From Sulfuritalea sp. (GTDB lineage: Bacteria > Pseudomonadota > Gammaproteobacteria > Burkholderiales > Rhodocyclaceae), in contig JAIPCS010000019.1 of the NCBI GenBank assembly GCA_021738105.1, positions 1 to 24,722 of the forward strand: 24,722 nucleotides of DNA, in the 5' to 3' direction. The notes beneath the pieces are model-generated. The model did no database searches. It was not told the origin of the DNA and saw only the letters and a program-made list of their open reading frames with translations. A program made the translations under genes and the position numbers. Within the stretch, counting starts at the first letter, position 1; each line of letters starts with the position of its first letter. Shown here piece after piece: positions 8,461 to 16,345 of the stretch.

Positions 8461-8476
8461 AGCTTAATCCGGTCCA
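8461..8476 (-). promoter_or_regulatory. Possible sigma-54 -24/-12 promoter for hoxFUYHW
   Basis: On the minus strand the sequence TGGACCGGATTAAGCT has the invariant GG and GC dinucleotides exactly 10 bp apart. It agrees with the sigma-54 consensus at TGG, C/G in the -24 box and GC-T in the -12 box, but lacks TT before GC. It would start transcription about 34 nt before the hoxF ATG. Sigma-54 control is established for the Ralstonia eutropha hox operons. The match here is only moderate. The 223-bp region 8416-8638 is the divergent promoter region with the HD-domain gene. Confidence 0.4.
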
Positions 8477-8638
8477 TTTTTTGTTGCTTAACCTAGGTCA
8501 ACAGTCTGTTTCTGACAAATGAATATGAAGAAATTGGCTGAGCTGTCGATGTGTTGTCACCAGTTTGTCGAAATATGAACGTGAAATAAGTCACACATCC
8601 CGTTTTCCTGTCCCCAAGAGGGCTGATTTTTACAGTCT

Positions 8639-9565
8639 ATGGTATCAAGCGAACATGTCATGAACACTACCAGTCCGTTTTCCGCTCTCGGCAATATCCG
8701 CGATACCGGCGAGGTGGAGGCGCAGGTGCGCGATATCGTGAAGGCATTCGCTCCGTCTCACGATCTGTCGCGCATTGCCGATGCTTTCGATTTGCTTGAC
8801 CGTGCTTTTGACGGGAGGTTGCCGGGCTACCAGCCACTCAAGACCCCGTATCACAATCGTAGCCATACCAACGAGGTGGTGCTGTGCAGTGCCCGCATGT
8901 TGCATGGCTTGTATCTGGCGGGCAAGGGGCTGGAGGCCGATTACATCGATGCCGCGCTGATTGGCGCCCTGATGCACGATGTCGGCTATCTGATGAGCGA
9001 CGAGGAAGCCAGCGGCACCGGCGCTCAATTTACCGACAGCCACGTGCTGCGCGGCGTCGAATTTACCCGCCGGCATCTGCCCGGGCTGCCGCAGGATGTC
9101 ATGGACAGCACCACCAAGGTCATTTTGCTGACCGATCATCGCAAACATCCCGGCTGGGTCGAGTTCGACAATCCGCAACAGCAGCGTGCCGCCTACGCCA
9201 CGGCGACTTCCGATCTCATCGGCCAGATGGCCAACCGCGAATATCTTGAACGTGTGCTGCTGCTCTACTCGGAATTTGAAGAAGCGCAAATGGGCGGGTT
9301 TGCCGATATTCATGACCTGCTGGAAAAGACCGGTGCCTTCTATCGCATGACCAAGGGCCGCCTGGATCAAGACCTCAATGGGCTTTCTGCGCATCTGGGT
9401 CTGCATTTCAGTCAGGCGCAGGGCGCGGATCGGAACTATTATGTCGAATCGATTGATCGCAATTTGAACTACCTGGAGCAGGTGGTAGCCATTGATCGAT
9501 CGCACCGTCTCGACGCCCTGAAACGCGGCGGTGTGGTTGAAAAAATCCGACAACTGTCACGTTGA
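8639..9565 (+). CDS. HD-domain / PDEase-like metal-dependent phosphohydrolase
   Basis: 308 residues from the first ATG; the ATG at 8660 is an equally possible start. Metal ligands of an HD-type or class I phosphodiesterase fold are visible: 'YHNRSHTNEV' (His72, His76), then 'ALMHDVGYL' (His113-Asp114), with a later 'LLTDHRKHP'. The family hydrolyses phosphodiesters or phosphomonoesters, often of nucleotides; the substrate here is unknown. No membrane segment or sensor domain is evident. It is divergent from hoxF and its stop codon is 7 bases before the nikR start, so it is probably cotranscribed with nikR, an unusual partnership for a nickel regulator. Confidence 0.8.
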   Translation: MVSSEHVMNTTSPFSALGNIRDTGEVEAQVRDIVKAFAPSHDLSRIADAFDLLDRAFDGRLPGYQPLKTPYHNRSHTNEVVLCSARMLHGLYLAGKGLEADYIDAALIGALMHDVGYLMSDEEASGTGAQFTDSHVLRGVEFTRRHLPGLPQDVMDSTTKVILLTDHRKHPGWVEFDNPQQQRAAYATATSDLIGQMANREYLERVLLLYSEFEEAQMGGFADIHDLLEKTGAFYRMTKGRLDQDLNGLSAHLGLHFSQAQGADRNYYVESIDRNLNYLEQVVAIDRSHRLDALKRGGVVEKIRQLSR

Positions 9566-9572
9566 AACTTAT

Positions 9573-10055
9573 ATGGAACGCATAACCATTTCGCTGGATG
9601 CTGATCTGGCGGCTGAATTCGACCAACTGATTGCCGAGCGCGGCTACCAGAATCGATCCGAGGCCGTTCGCGATGTGCTGCGCGCGCATCTCGAGCAGGC
9701 GCGTCAGACGCGGGGCGACGCGAGCCACTGTGTTGCCAGCCTGTCCTATGTCTATAACCATCATGAGCGTGATCTGGCCGAGCGGCTCACCGCTTTGCAG
9801 CATGGCCAGCACGACCTGACCGTGGCAAGCATGCATGCCCATCTCGATCACGAAAACTGTCTCGAATGCGTGATCCTGCGCGGTCCGACCGTCGCGGTGC
9901 GGAGTTTTTCCGATGCGCTGATTGCCGAGCGCGGCGTGCGCCACGGTCAGCTCAATCTGATCGATGTCGAGCTTGATTCAGGGCGAGAGCATCAGCATGC
10001 CTATCGCCCGGCGGGAAGCTCTCTCGGACATGTCCATCTGAAACCCAAGACTTAG
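9573..10055 (+). CDS. nikR: NikR, nickel-responsive ribbon-helix-helix regulator
   Basis: 160 residues. 'MERITISLDADLAAEFDQLI' with 'GYQNRSEAVRDVLR' is the N-terminal ribbon-helix-helix DNA-binding domain. The C-terminal ACT-like domain keeps the four high-affinity nickel ligands, matching E. coli His76, His87, His89 and Cys95: His77, His88, His90 and Cys96 ('MHAHLDHENC'). In the presence of nickel, NikR represses nickel uptake genes. A likely operator lies upstream of the NiCoT permease 1.6 kb away. No clear ribosome binding site precedes the ATG, and only 7 bases separate it from the preceding stop codon, so translation may be coupled. Confidence 0.95.
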   Translation: MERITISLDADLAAEFDQLIAERGYQNRSEAVRDVLRAHLEQARQTRGDASHCVASLSYVYNHHERDLAERLTALQHGQHDLTVASMHAHLDHENCLECVILRGPTVAVRSFSDALIAERGVRHGQLNLIDVELDSGREHQHAYRPAGSSLGHVHLKPKT

Positions 10056-10092
10056 TGCCCGGTCACCTGGAAGGCGATGGAAAGTCAATTGA

Positions 10093-10171
10093 TCACCACG
10101 GAGTACACGGAGAGCACGGAGAAAAGCGAACCGGGTTTTGAGCCTTGATTTCTCCGTGTACTCCGTGGTGA
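10093..10171. repeat. Long inverted repeat (CACGGAG type)
   Basis: Perfect 21-bp arms at 10093-10113 and 10151-10171, with an outer pair AAGTCAAT (10082-10089) / ATTGACTT (10186-10193). The arms are made of CACGGAG units. It resembles in design, but not exact sequence, the CACAGAGA repeat between hoxY and hoxH. It occupies the 153-bp gap between nikR and the glyoxalase-like gene and could act as a transcript end for nikR. Confidence 0.85.
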
Positions 10172-10208
10172 GATTTTTCAAGTTGATTGACTTCCGGATC
10201 GGGCGCAA

Positions 10209-10844
10209 GTGGCGGTAGCGGATCACCTGGTACTTGCCACCCGCGATCTTGAACAAGGTACGACGTGGCTTGACGATCGCCTGGGCGCAAGTCTGGTCGC
10301 CGGTGGCCAGCATGAGCGCATGGGGACGCACAATCGCTTGCTTGGTCTGGGCGAAGGTTTCTACCTTGAGCTGATTGCCATCGATCCGCAGGCCCCGGCG
10401 CCCAATCGTCCGCGCTGGTTTGAACTGGACAGACTGTCGCCCGAGTTGGACCGGCCGCGCCTGATTCATTGGGTGGCGCGTAGCGACGATATTGAGCGCG
10501 AAGCAGGGACGAGCAGCGAGGCGCTGGGAGAAATAGTGCCGATGGCGCGCGGCGATTATCGCTGGCGCATAACCGTTCCGGCAGACGGCCACCTGCCGGG
10601 TGACGGGCTGGTGCCTACCTTGATTCAATGGGATGTAGCGTTCCACCCTTCACAGCGGCTGCCGGAGACTGGGTGTCGGCTGATGAAACTGGAGGCTTTT
10701 CATTCACAGCCGGAGCGGATCAGAAGCGCACTGGCGGCGCTTGATCTGTCTTCACGGCTGGACGTGCACCCCAGTGAAGCCGGGGAAGCGGCGCAACTGG
10801 TTGCCTACCTTCGAACGCCGCGCGGTCTCGTGGAACTGGACTAA
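10209..10844 (+). CDS. Glyoxalase-like (VOC superfamily) domain protein
   Basis: 211 residues beginning 'ADHLVLATRDLEQGTTWLDDRLG', the first beta-alpha unit of a VOC/glyoxalase-like domain of the Glyoxalase_3 type. 'GTHNRLLGLGEGFYLELIAID' is the second conserved block. The C-terminal half repeats the fold less clearly. These proteins bind a metal and act on small electrophiles, but the reaction is unknown for this subtype. The start is a GTG, since no in-frame ATG precedes the domain. It converges on the nickel permease with 2 bp between the stop codons, leaving no room for a separate terminator. Confidence 0.85.
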   Translation: MAVADHLVLATRDLEQGTTWLDDRLGASLVAGGQHERMGTHNRLLGLGEGFYLELIAIDPQAPAPNRPRWFELDRLSPELDRPRLIHWVARSDDIEREAGTSSEALGEIVPMARGDYRWRITVPADGHLPGDGLVPTLIQWDVAFHPSQRLPETGCRLMKLEAFHSQPERIRSALAALDLSSRLDVHPSEAGEAAQLVAYLRTPRGLVELD

Positions 10845-10846
10845 GC

Positions 10847-11677
10847 TCAGCCGCTGGCCGGCGCTCTGGCCTCGACCATTCGCGATTCACGCGCCAGCCA
10901 GGTGCCGATGACGAAGCTCGCGGCCAGCAGCGCAATCACCGCAACGCCGACCAGCAGTTCCTTGCCTTCATACCATTGCGAGACATCGCCATCGAGCCAG
11001 CGGGCGAGGCCGAAGCCGGCCACGGCGAAGCTGATTGCCGCGACCATCAGGCCCATGACGCGAGAGGCGATGCGCGCGCGATGGTCGGCGCGACGCAGCA
11101 GGCGGGCGATCCACAAGCCGTTGGCGCCGTCGGCCAGCAGCATGCCAACGGTGAAGGCCAAGCCGAGCGCCAGCGTGTGCGTGAGCCCGCCGTGCTGCGT
11201 GGCCGTGACGGCGAACAGCGCGGCTTGGCTCATGGTGTCGAACGACAGCGCGAACAGCGCACCCACGGCGGCAATGGCCAGGGGGTGGGAAGTGGCATGC
11301 AGGGGGCGCAGCAAGCCCGCCTTGATGCCGACGGTGGCGACCATGGCGCCGGCCGGGGCCATCAATACCGCGCGCAAATTGAGGCTGCCGAGCAGGGTCA
11401 GGAAACCGATGGAAATCCAGGTGCCCAGGTCCTCCATCCATTCCGGCACCTGCCACTTCGCCGACGCCAGCCCGACGCCCAGCGCGATCAGCATGACGAT
11501 GGCTCCATGGCCGAGCGAGAACAGGGAGCCGCACCAGCGGGCACGGTGCGGCGACAGGCGCAGGTTGTAGCGGGTCAGCCCGTCGATGGTGGCAAGGTGG
11601 TCGGCGTCGAGGCCGTGCTTGGCGCCCAGGATGAAAACCAGGGCAAGAAGGGCGATCCATTCGTTGGGCAGATCCAT
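10847..11677 (-). CDS. NiCoT-family nickel/cobalt permease
   Basis: 276 residues with about seven to eight hydrophobic segments. The segment at residues 20-31 has the NiCoT signature H-x4-D-H ('KHGLDADHLATID', His21 to His27), which forms the metal selectivity site in HoxN-type permeases. 'FSLGHGAIVM' is the second signature block, and a later block 'ALSFDTMSQAALFA' also fits the family. It imports Ni2+ (possibly Co2+) across the inner membrane, here most plausibly for the HoxH active site. A NikR-type palindrome lies 28-54 bases upstream of the start codon, so repression by Ni-NikR is likely. It is shorter than HoxN of R. eutropha. Confidence 0.9.
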   Translation of the reverse strand: MDLPNEWIALLALVFILGAKHGLDADHLATIDGLTRYNLRLSPHRARWCGSLFSLGHGAIVMLIALGVGLASAKWQVPEWMEDLGTWISIGFLTLLGSLNLRAVLMAPAGAMVATVGIKAGLLRPLHATSHPLAIAAVGALFALSFDTMSQAALFAVTATQHGGLTHTLALGLAFTVGMLLADGANGLWIARLLRRADHRARIASRVMGLMVAAISFAVAGFGLARWLDGDVSQWYEGKELLVGVAVIALLAASFVIGTWLARESRMVEARAPASG

Positions 11678-11704
11678 GGGTGGCAGGCCTCGTCAGAGTT
11701 GATA

Positions 11705-11731
11705 GTATGAAGTCTATTAAATTTTTCATAC
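11705..11731. promoter_or_regulatory. Candidate NikR operator upstream of the nickel permease
   Basis: GTATGA (11705-11710) and TCATAC (11726-11731) are perfect half-sites of the E. coli nik operator, separated by 15 bp instead of 16. On the minus strand a -10-like TACTAT overlaps the proximal half-site. A nikR gene is in the same window. Seen directly: half-sites and position. Inference: Ni-NikR represses the permease here. Confidence 0.8.
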
Positions 11732-12059
11732 AATTTCCATGCCTGTCGGAAAATTCAAAACAAAGTTATCTTATTCAATGGGTTGCAACAAACGCCTACA
11801 CTCGGTATTGGTTAGCTGCTAATCGTGGCGCTAGCGTTTCTATCCGCCGTTGGCCTGTCTTCAATTTGCCAGCTTTGTCACGACGATGCTCCGCTGTGCC
11901 GGCGATACGGCTAGCAGTCCGATATCGCAGGCGGCAGGCCGGGTATCCGTGAATGCCGTGCATCGATGTCTCTTTGGCGAAGCACCGCTTTTCTTTTGAT
12001 CAAGAATTCGCGCGATGTGCTAAGGTCTTCGCCCCTCCTGGCCCGGCCCTTTTCACTGA
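11732..12059. other. Intergenic stretch with no supported gene
   Basis: Between the NikR site and the SNF2 gene. No reading frame with family character was seen. A weak sigma-70-like element (TTGATC, 16 bp, TGCTAA) at about 11998-12025 could serve the helicase gene. No strong hairpin was noticed. Confidence 0.4.
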
Positions 12060-15000
12060 ATGACTGCAAAATCTGGTTCAACTAGCGACACACAAGACGC
12101 ACACGTCGGGCAGTTCAACGACGCAACTTTGCAGCGAGGCCGGGCCTATGCCGCCGAAGGTCGTGCAACTGTGGTGCGCATTGAGCGGTCTCCGGGAGAG
12201 ATCCATGTCGACGCCCGGGTTCAGGGCACGCGCACGAGGCCGTACGAAGTGGATCTATGGCTGGAAGTCGATGCGCAGGGTGCGATCATCGACGTCGACA
12301 ATTCCTGCATGTGTCCAATGCGGGAGAACTGCAAGCACGTTGTTGCCGTGCTGCTGAGTCTGGATCAGGAAACCGATATCGCAGGTTTTGTGGGAACGGG
12401 AAAGCTTTCCCGCCATGAGGCCGAGTTTCCAGAGCCCTGCGCCGCCACGCTCGAGTGGTTGGAGTCGCTGGAAGAACCGAAAGCCAGAACCGCGCCGGCG
12501 AGAAACTCCCAGGCACGCGTGGTCTACCTGTTGCATACGGGCAACCCACCCAGTCTGGCATTGGGCAAGAGCAAACCCTTGAAGAAAGGCGGCTTTGGCA
12601 AGCCCGGAGTGTATCGCCCGCAACCCTACGACCTGGGTAACGAGCGCAGCCATCGGGACTTCATTCTTGACGAAGACATTGCGCCGCTGCGCCTGTTTCT
12701 GGCGTTACAGGCTGGGGGTGGATATTTCTACAACGAGGCGGTCGATCTGACAGGCGAGATGGGAGCCTTGCTGCTCCGCCTTGCGCTGCGCACCGGCCGG
12801 ATGCATCTCGACGGACTTGTCGAGCAGCCTTTGCAGCCCGGCGAGTCCCGACCGCTCAAGCTGGGATGGACGCACAATGCTGCCGGACTGCAGCAACTGT
12901 ACTTCGACCTGCCACGCTCGATGCAACTGATCCCCACCTGGCCGCCGCTTTACCTCGATAGCGAGACGGCCACTGTTGGTGAGCTTCAGTCGGACCTGTC
13001 CGATCACTTGTTGCAGCAATTGATGAAAGCACCGCCGCTGAACGAGGCCGATGCGCCCTTGGTGCGGTCGCAACTGGCCCGGCTGGCCAAAGAGCAACGG
13101 CTGGAGCTACCCTTGCCGGAGGCGCCGGAAGCGGTAGCGGCGGGCAAGCCGGTAGCGCGACTGTTGCTCACCCAGGGACGCTTTCGCCATGCGAGCATGA
13201 GCCGGCTGCACGATGAGTTGGCAATTGCCGTGCCTTACTTTGACTATCCGCAGGGCTTGACCGTGGTGGGAGCCGAGCAGCCCGTGCCCTTCATGCGGCA
13301 GCGAACCGGCGGCCAGTGGCAAACCCTGCAGCGCGACCTGGAGGAAGAGGGCAATGTGTGGCAACTGCTGCACGACGCAGGTCTGGAAAGCTGGCAAAGC
13401 AGTCTGGGCAACTACCAGCGTCTGGAAGGCACCGAAGATGGCCTGATGCCGCCGCGCAGCGATGCGGTGGGCTGGTTGTCGTTCCTCAACGAGGGCGTGC
13501 CGGAAATCGAAAGGCAAGGCATTCCGGTCGTTTTTGCCGAAGATTTTCCCTATTGCATTGCCCAGGCCGAAGACTGGTTCGTCGCGGTCGAAGAAACTGT
13601 CGGCAGTGACTGGTTCGATCTCGATCTGGGCGTGACCGTGGCGGGTGAGCGACTCAGCCTGGTGCCCCCCTTGCTGCGCCTGCTGCGCGAACAGCCGGAT
13701 CTGCTCGGGGTCGTGCGCGGCCTTGAAGACAACCAGACATTTCCTGTCGCGCTGGATACGCGGCGCATCCTGCCGGTGCCTGCAGGTCGGCTCAAGGCCT
13801 GGCTGCTGCCGCTGCTGGAATTCCTCGACGAGGACCGGCCACGCCTGTCGCGCCACAACGCCGCGGCACTGGTCGGGCTCGATGATTTGCCGACACACTG
13901 GATCGGCGGTGAAGATTTGCGCACATTGGGGCAGCGCCTGCGCGATTTCTCGGGCATGACCCATTGCCCGCAGGCGCCGGGATTCAACGCCACCTTGCGT
14001 CCCTACCAGCAGATCGGTCTCGACTGGTTGCAGTTCCTGCGCGAATACGGGCTGGCCGGCATTCTTGCCGACGACATGGGTTTGGGCAAGACGGTACAGA
14101 CACTCGCCCATATGCATCTGGAAAAAGCCTCGGGACGGGCCGACCGACCCAGCCTGGTGGTTGCCACCACCAGCCTCATGGCCAACTGGCGCAACGAAGC
14201 CGCGCAGTTCGCCCCCGGGCTCAAGGTGCTGACCCTGCATGGCAAGGATCGCGCCGAGCGTTTCCATGAAATTTCCGGGGCCGATCTGGTGCTGACGACC
14301 TATCCCTTGCTGGTGCGCGACCGTGAAACCCTGCTGGCGCATGAATACCACCTGCTGGTAATGGACGAGGCCCAGTTCATCAAGAATCCCAAAGCGCAGT
14401 CACATCAGGTGGCGCGCAGTCTCAAGGCGCGGCACCGTCTTTCATTGACGGGCACGCCGCTGGAGAACCATCTGGGCGAACTCTGGGCGCAGTTTGATTT
14501 TCTGATGCCGGGTTTGCTGAGCAATGCCAAGCGTTTCACCCAGGTATTTCGTACCCCTATCGAAAAACTGGGCGACGAGGATGCACGCCATCGACTCAGC
14601 GAACGGGTGCGCCCCTTCCTGCTGCGCAGAACCAAGGAGCAGGTGCTCAAGGATCTGCCGTCGCGTACCGAGATGGTGCGTTGGGTGGAGATTGAGGGCG
14701 GCCAGCGCGACCTCTACGAATCCCTGCGCGTGGCCTTCGACCGCAAATTGCGACTGGTGTTGACCGAGCAAGGTGTGGGGCGCAGCCAGATCATGATTTT
14801 CGACGCGCTGCTCAAGTTGCGACAGATTTGCTGCGATCCGCGCCTGGTCAAATTGCCCGCCGCCGAAGCCCTGGTCAAGAAGGGCCATGCCCATTCGGCC
14901 AAGCTGGCGACGCTGATGGAGATGCTCGAAGAATTGCTCGATGAAGGCCGCAAGGTCTTGCTGTTTTCGCAATTCACCTCGATGCTGGGCCTGATCGAAC

Positions 15001-15419
15001 TCGAACTTGAAAAGCGCGGGATCCTGTATTCAAAACTCACCGGCCAGACCCGCGACCGCGAAACGGCGATCGACGACTTCCAGCAGGGGCGTGTGCCGCT
15101 ATTTTTGATCAGCCTCAAGGCCGGCGGTACGGGCCTGAACCTGACGGCCGCCGATACCGTGATCCACTACGACCCCTGGTGGAATCCGGCGGTGGAAGAG
15201 CAGGCCACGGCGCGCGCGCATCGCATCGGCCAGGACAAACCGGTGTTTGTTTACAAGCTGATGACCCAGGGCACGGTGGAGGAGAAAATCCTGGCCCTGC
15301 AGAATCGCAAGCGCGGGCTCGCCGATCAGTTGATGAAGAAGGGCGGCGCCGGAGGCGAAGGTGGCGGGCATCTGCTCAACTCGAGCGATCTGGATGTCCT
15401 GTTTCAGCCGCTGGCCTGA
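12060..15419 (+). CDS. SWIM zinc-finger SNF2-family helicase
   Basis: 1119 residues. An N-terminal SWIM finger C-x-C-x5-C-x-H (Cys83, Cys85, Cys91, His93) probably binds DNA or protein. A long middle region of unknown fold follows, then the SNF2 ATPase: motif I 'DDMGLGKT' (Lys677), motif II 'DEAQ' (Asp769), motif III 'SLTGTPLEN', motif IV 'LLFSQFTSML', motif V 'KAGGTGLNLT' and motif VI 'ATARAHRIGQ' near residue 1053. All motifs are intact. Bacterial proteins of this architecture are ATP-driven DNA or RNA-polymerase remodellers, mostly uncharacterised. It stands alone, without nuclease or methylase neighbours that would mark it as a defence system. Confidence 0.92.
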   Translation: MTAKSGSTSDTQDAHVGQFNDATLQRGRAYAAEGRATVVRIERSPGEIHVDARVQGTRTRPYEVDLWLEVDAQGAIIDVDNSCMCPMRENCKHVVAVLLSLDQETDIAGFVGTGKLSRHEAEFPEPCAATLEWLESLEEPKARTAPARNSQARVVYLLHTGNPPSLALGKSKPLKKGGFGKPGVYRPQPYDLGNERSHRDFILDEDIAPLRLFLALQAGGGYFYNEAVDLTGEMGALLLRLALRTGRMHLDGLVEQPLQPGESRPLKLGWTHNAAGLQQLYFDLPRSMQLIPTWPPLYLDSETATVGELQSDLSDHLLQQLMKAPPLNEADAPLVRSQLARLAKEQRLELPLPEAPEAVAAGKPVARLLLTQGRFRHASMSRLHDELAIAVPYFDYPQGLTVVGAEQPVPFMRQRTGGQWQTLQRDLEEEGNVWQLLHDAGLESWQSSLGNYQRLEGTEDGLMPPRSDAVGWLSFLNEGVPEIERQGIPVVFAEDFPYCIAQAEDWFVAVEETVGSDWFDLDLGVTVAGERLSLVPPLLRLLREQPDLLGVVRGLEDNQTFPVALDTRRILPVPAGRLKAWLLPLLEFLDEDRPRLSRHNAAALVGLDDLPTHWIGGEDLRTLGQRLRDFSGMTHCPQAPGFNATLRPYQQIGLDWLQFLREYGLAGILADDMGLGKTVQTLAHMHLEKASGRADRPSLVVATTSLMANWRNEAAQFAPGLKVLTLHGKDRAERFHEISGADLVLTTYPLLVRDRETLLAHEYHLLVMDEAQFIKNPKAQSHQVARSLKARHRLSLTGTPLENHLGELWAQFDFLMPGLLSNAKRFTQVFRTPIEKLGDEDARHRLSERVRPFLLRRTKEQVLKDLPSRTEMVRWVEIEGGQRDLYESLRVAFDRKLRLVLTEQGVGRSQIMIFDALLKLRQICCDPRLVKLPAAEALVKKGHAHSAKLATLMEMLEELLDEGRKVLLFSQFTSMLGLIELELEKRGILYSKLTGQTRDRETAIDDFQQGRVPLFLISLKAGGTGLNLTAADTVIHYDPWWNPAVEEQATARAHRIGQDKPVFVYKLMTQGTVEEKILALQNRKRGLADQLMKKGGAGGEGGGHLLNSSDLDVLFQPLA

Positions 15420-15449
15420 GTCCATCCAAGCGCTTCAGTCAGGCTGAAA

Positions 15450-15485
15450 GACAGGCCGCTAGACGGGCCGATAGACGGGCCGAAT
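15450..15485 (+). repeat. Three tandem 12-bp units
   Basis: GACAGGCCGCTA, GACGGGCCGATA and GACGGGCCGAAT follow one another 30 bases after the helicase gene. A minor feature, possibly slippage. The remaining bases to 15598 show nothing clear. Confidence 0.7.
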
Positions 15486-15598
15486 CGCCCTCCTGCTTTA
15501 GTTTCTGCGTCACATGCCGTTGACCCCCCATAGCGGTGTCGATGGCGTTCGTCCGGAGTCTGACGAATCTGCGGCTGCCGCATGGCACGGGGGCCTGA

Positions 15599-16333
15599 AT
15601 GGACGACGAAACTCAGGATCAGGAACAAGAAGAGATCGAGCAGCCACCAACGCAGACGGCAAATCTGAAAACCAAGCTGTCAGCCGTGGTCCTGCGCGTG
15701 CTCGATGGGGGTTTGGCGGCTCTGCAAAAACTGCGCGCCCGTATTGCACCGCCTGCAGAAGAGGGCGAATCTGATGAAGACGAGCGCCGGCCCCGTCGGC
15801 CGGATCATGACGAGACAGAGCCGGCCGCAGCCGCCGTAGCAGGCAAAAAGTCCTTCACGCGGCGCGCATTGACGGTGCTGATGCTCCTGCTGCTCGGCGT
15901 AGCGGTCGGCACGGTGATTTCCCATCGCATGTTTTCAAAACAGCTCGATGGCAAGACAAAAGTGATCGAGTACATGCAGGTCGAAGTTGACGAGACGCGC
16001 AAGGACGAGCTTCGCAGCCAGAAGTTCCGGGACGAGCAACAGCGACAGATCGGCGAATATCGTAGGCAGTTGCGAGAGATGCAAGTCATGGTCGAGGAGT
16101 ACGAGAACGATATCGAGGACTACAAGATCGCGATCGAGGAAATGAGCAAGCGACCGGGTGCCGTGAGACGAGCGAGCAGCAGGACCCCGACGAGAGGCCC
16201 GGGGGTCGGCCCATCGGCGCGCGCATCGGGGGCTGGAGCCGGCAATCCAATGAAAGCCGGCAGTTGTGTCACGGGCACTGCAAATCTGAATGAGAACCTG
16301 CTGAGTTGCATCGAAGCCTTCAACGGCAAATAG
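15599..16333 (+). CDS. Hypothetical single-pass membrane protein with coiled coil
   Basis: 244 residues, family not recognised. N-terminal part acidic with charged low complexity. One clear transmembrane helix follows at about residues 84-103 ('ALTVLMLLLLGVAVGTVISH'). It is followed by about 80 residues of charged heptad-like helix (rich in E, K, R, Q) that should form a coiled coil, then a Ser/Arg/Gly/Pro-rich linker and a short C-terminal segment with two cysteines ('GSCVTGTANLNENLLSCIEAF'). The layout suggests an inner-membrane protein with a periplasmic coiled coil and a possible disulfide. A G-rich ribosome binding site precedes the ATG. Convergent with the EamA transporter. Confidence 0.75.
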   Translation: MDDETQDQEQEEIEQPPTQTANLKTKLSAVVLRVLDGGLAALQKLRARIAPPAEEGESDEDERRPRRPDHDETEPAAAAVAGKKSFTRRALTVLMLLLLGVAVGTVISHRMFSKQLDGKTKVIEYMQVEVDETRKDELRSQKFRDEQQRQIGEYRRQLREMQVMVEEYENDIEDYKIAIEEMSKRPGAVRRASSRTPTRGPGVGPSARASGAGAGNPMKAGSCVTGTANLNENLLSCIEAFNGK

Positions 16334-16345
16334 GGTCGGGCCGGT

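Noticed and set aside
8645..9553. Minus-strand open frame (302 codons) over the HD-domain gene
   Set aside because: Shadow of the HD-domain gene, which carries the metal-binding motifs.
10976..11710. Plus-strand open frames over the nickel permease
   Set aside because: Low-complexity Arg/Gly/Gln-rich translation, antisense to the NiCoT signature.
13107..14351. Minus-strand open frame (414 codons) inside the SNF2 gene
   Set aside because: Antisense to a gene with all helicase motifs; no family character of its own.
12060..15419. SNF2 helicase as part of a DISARM-like or other defence island
   Set aside because: No methylase, nuclease or PLD partner nearby. The SWIM-SNF2 architecture is common as a solitary chromosomal gene.
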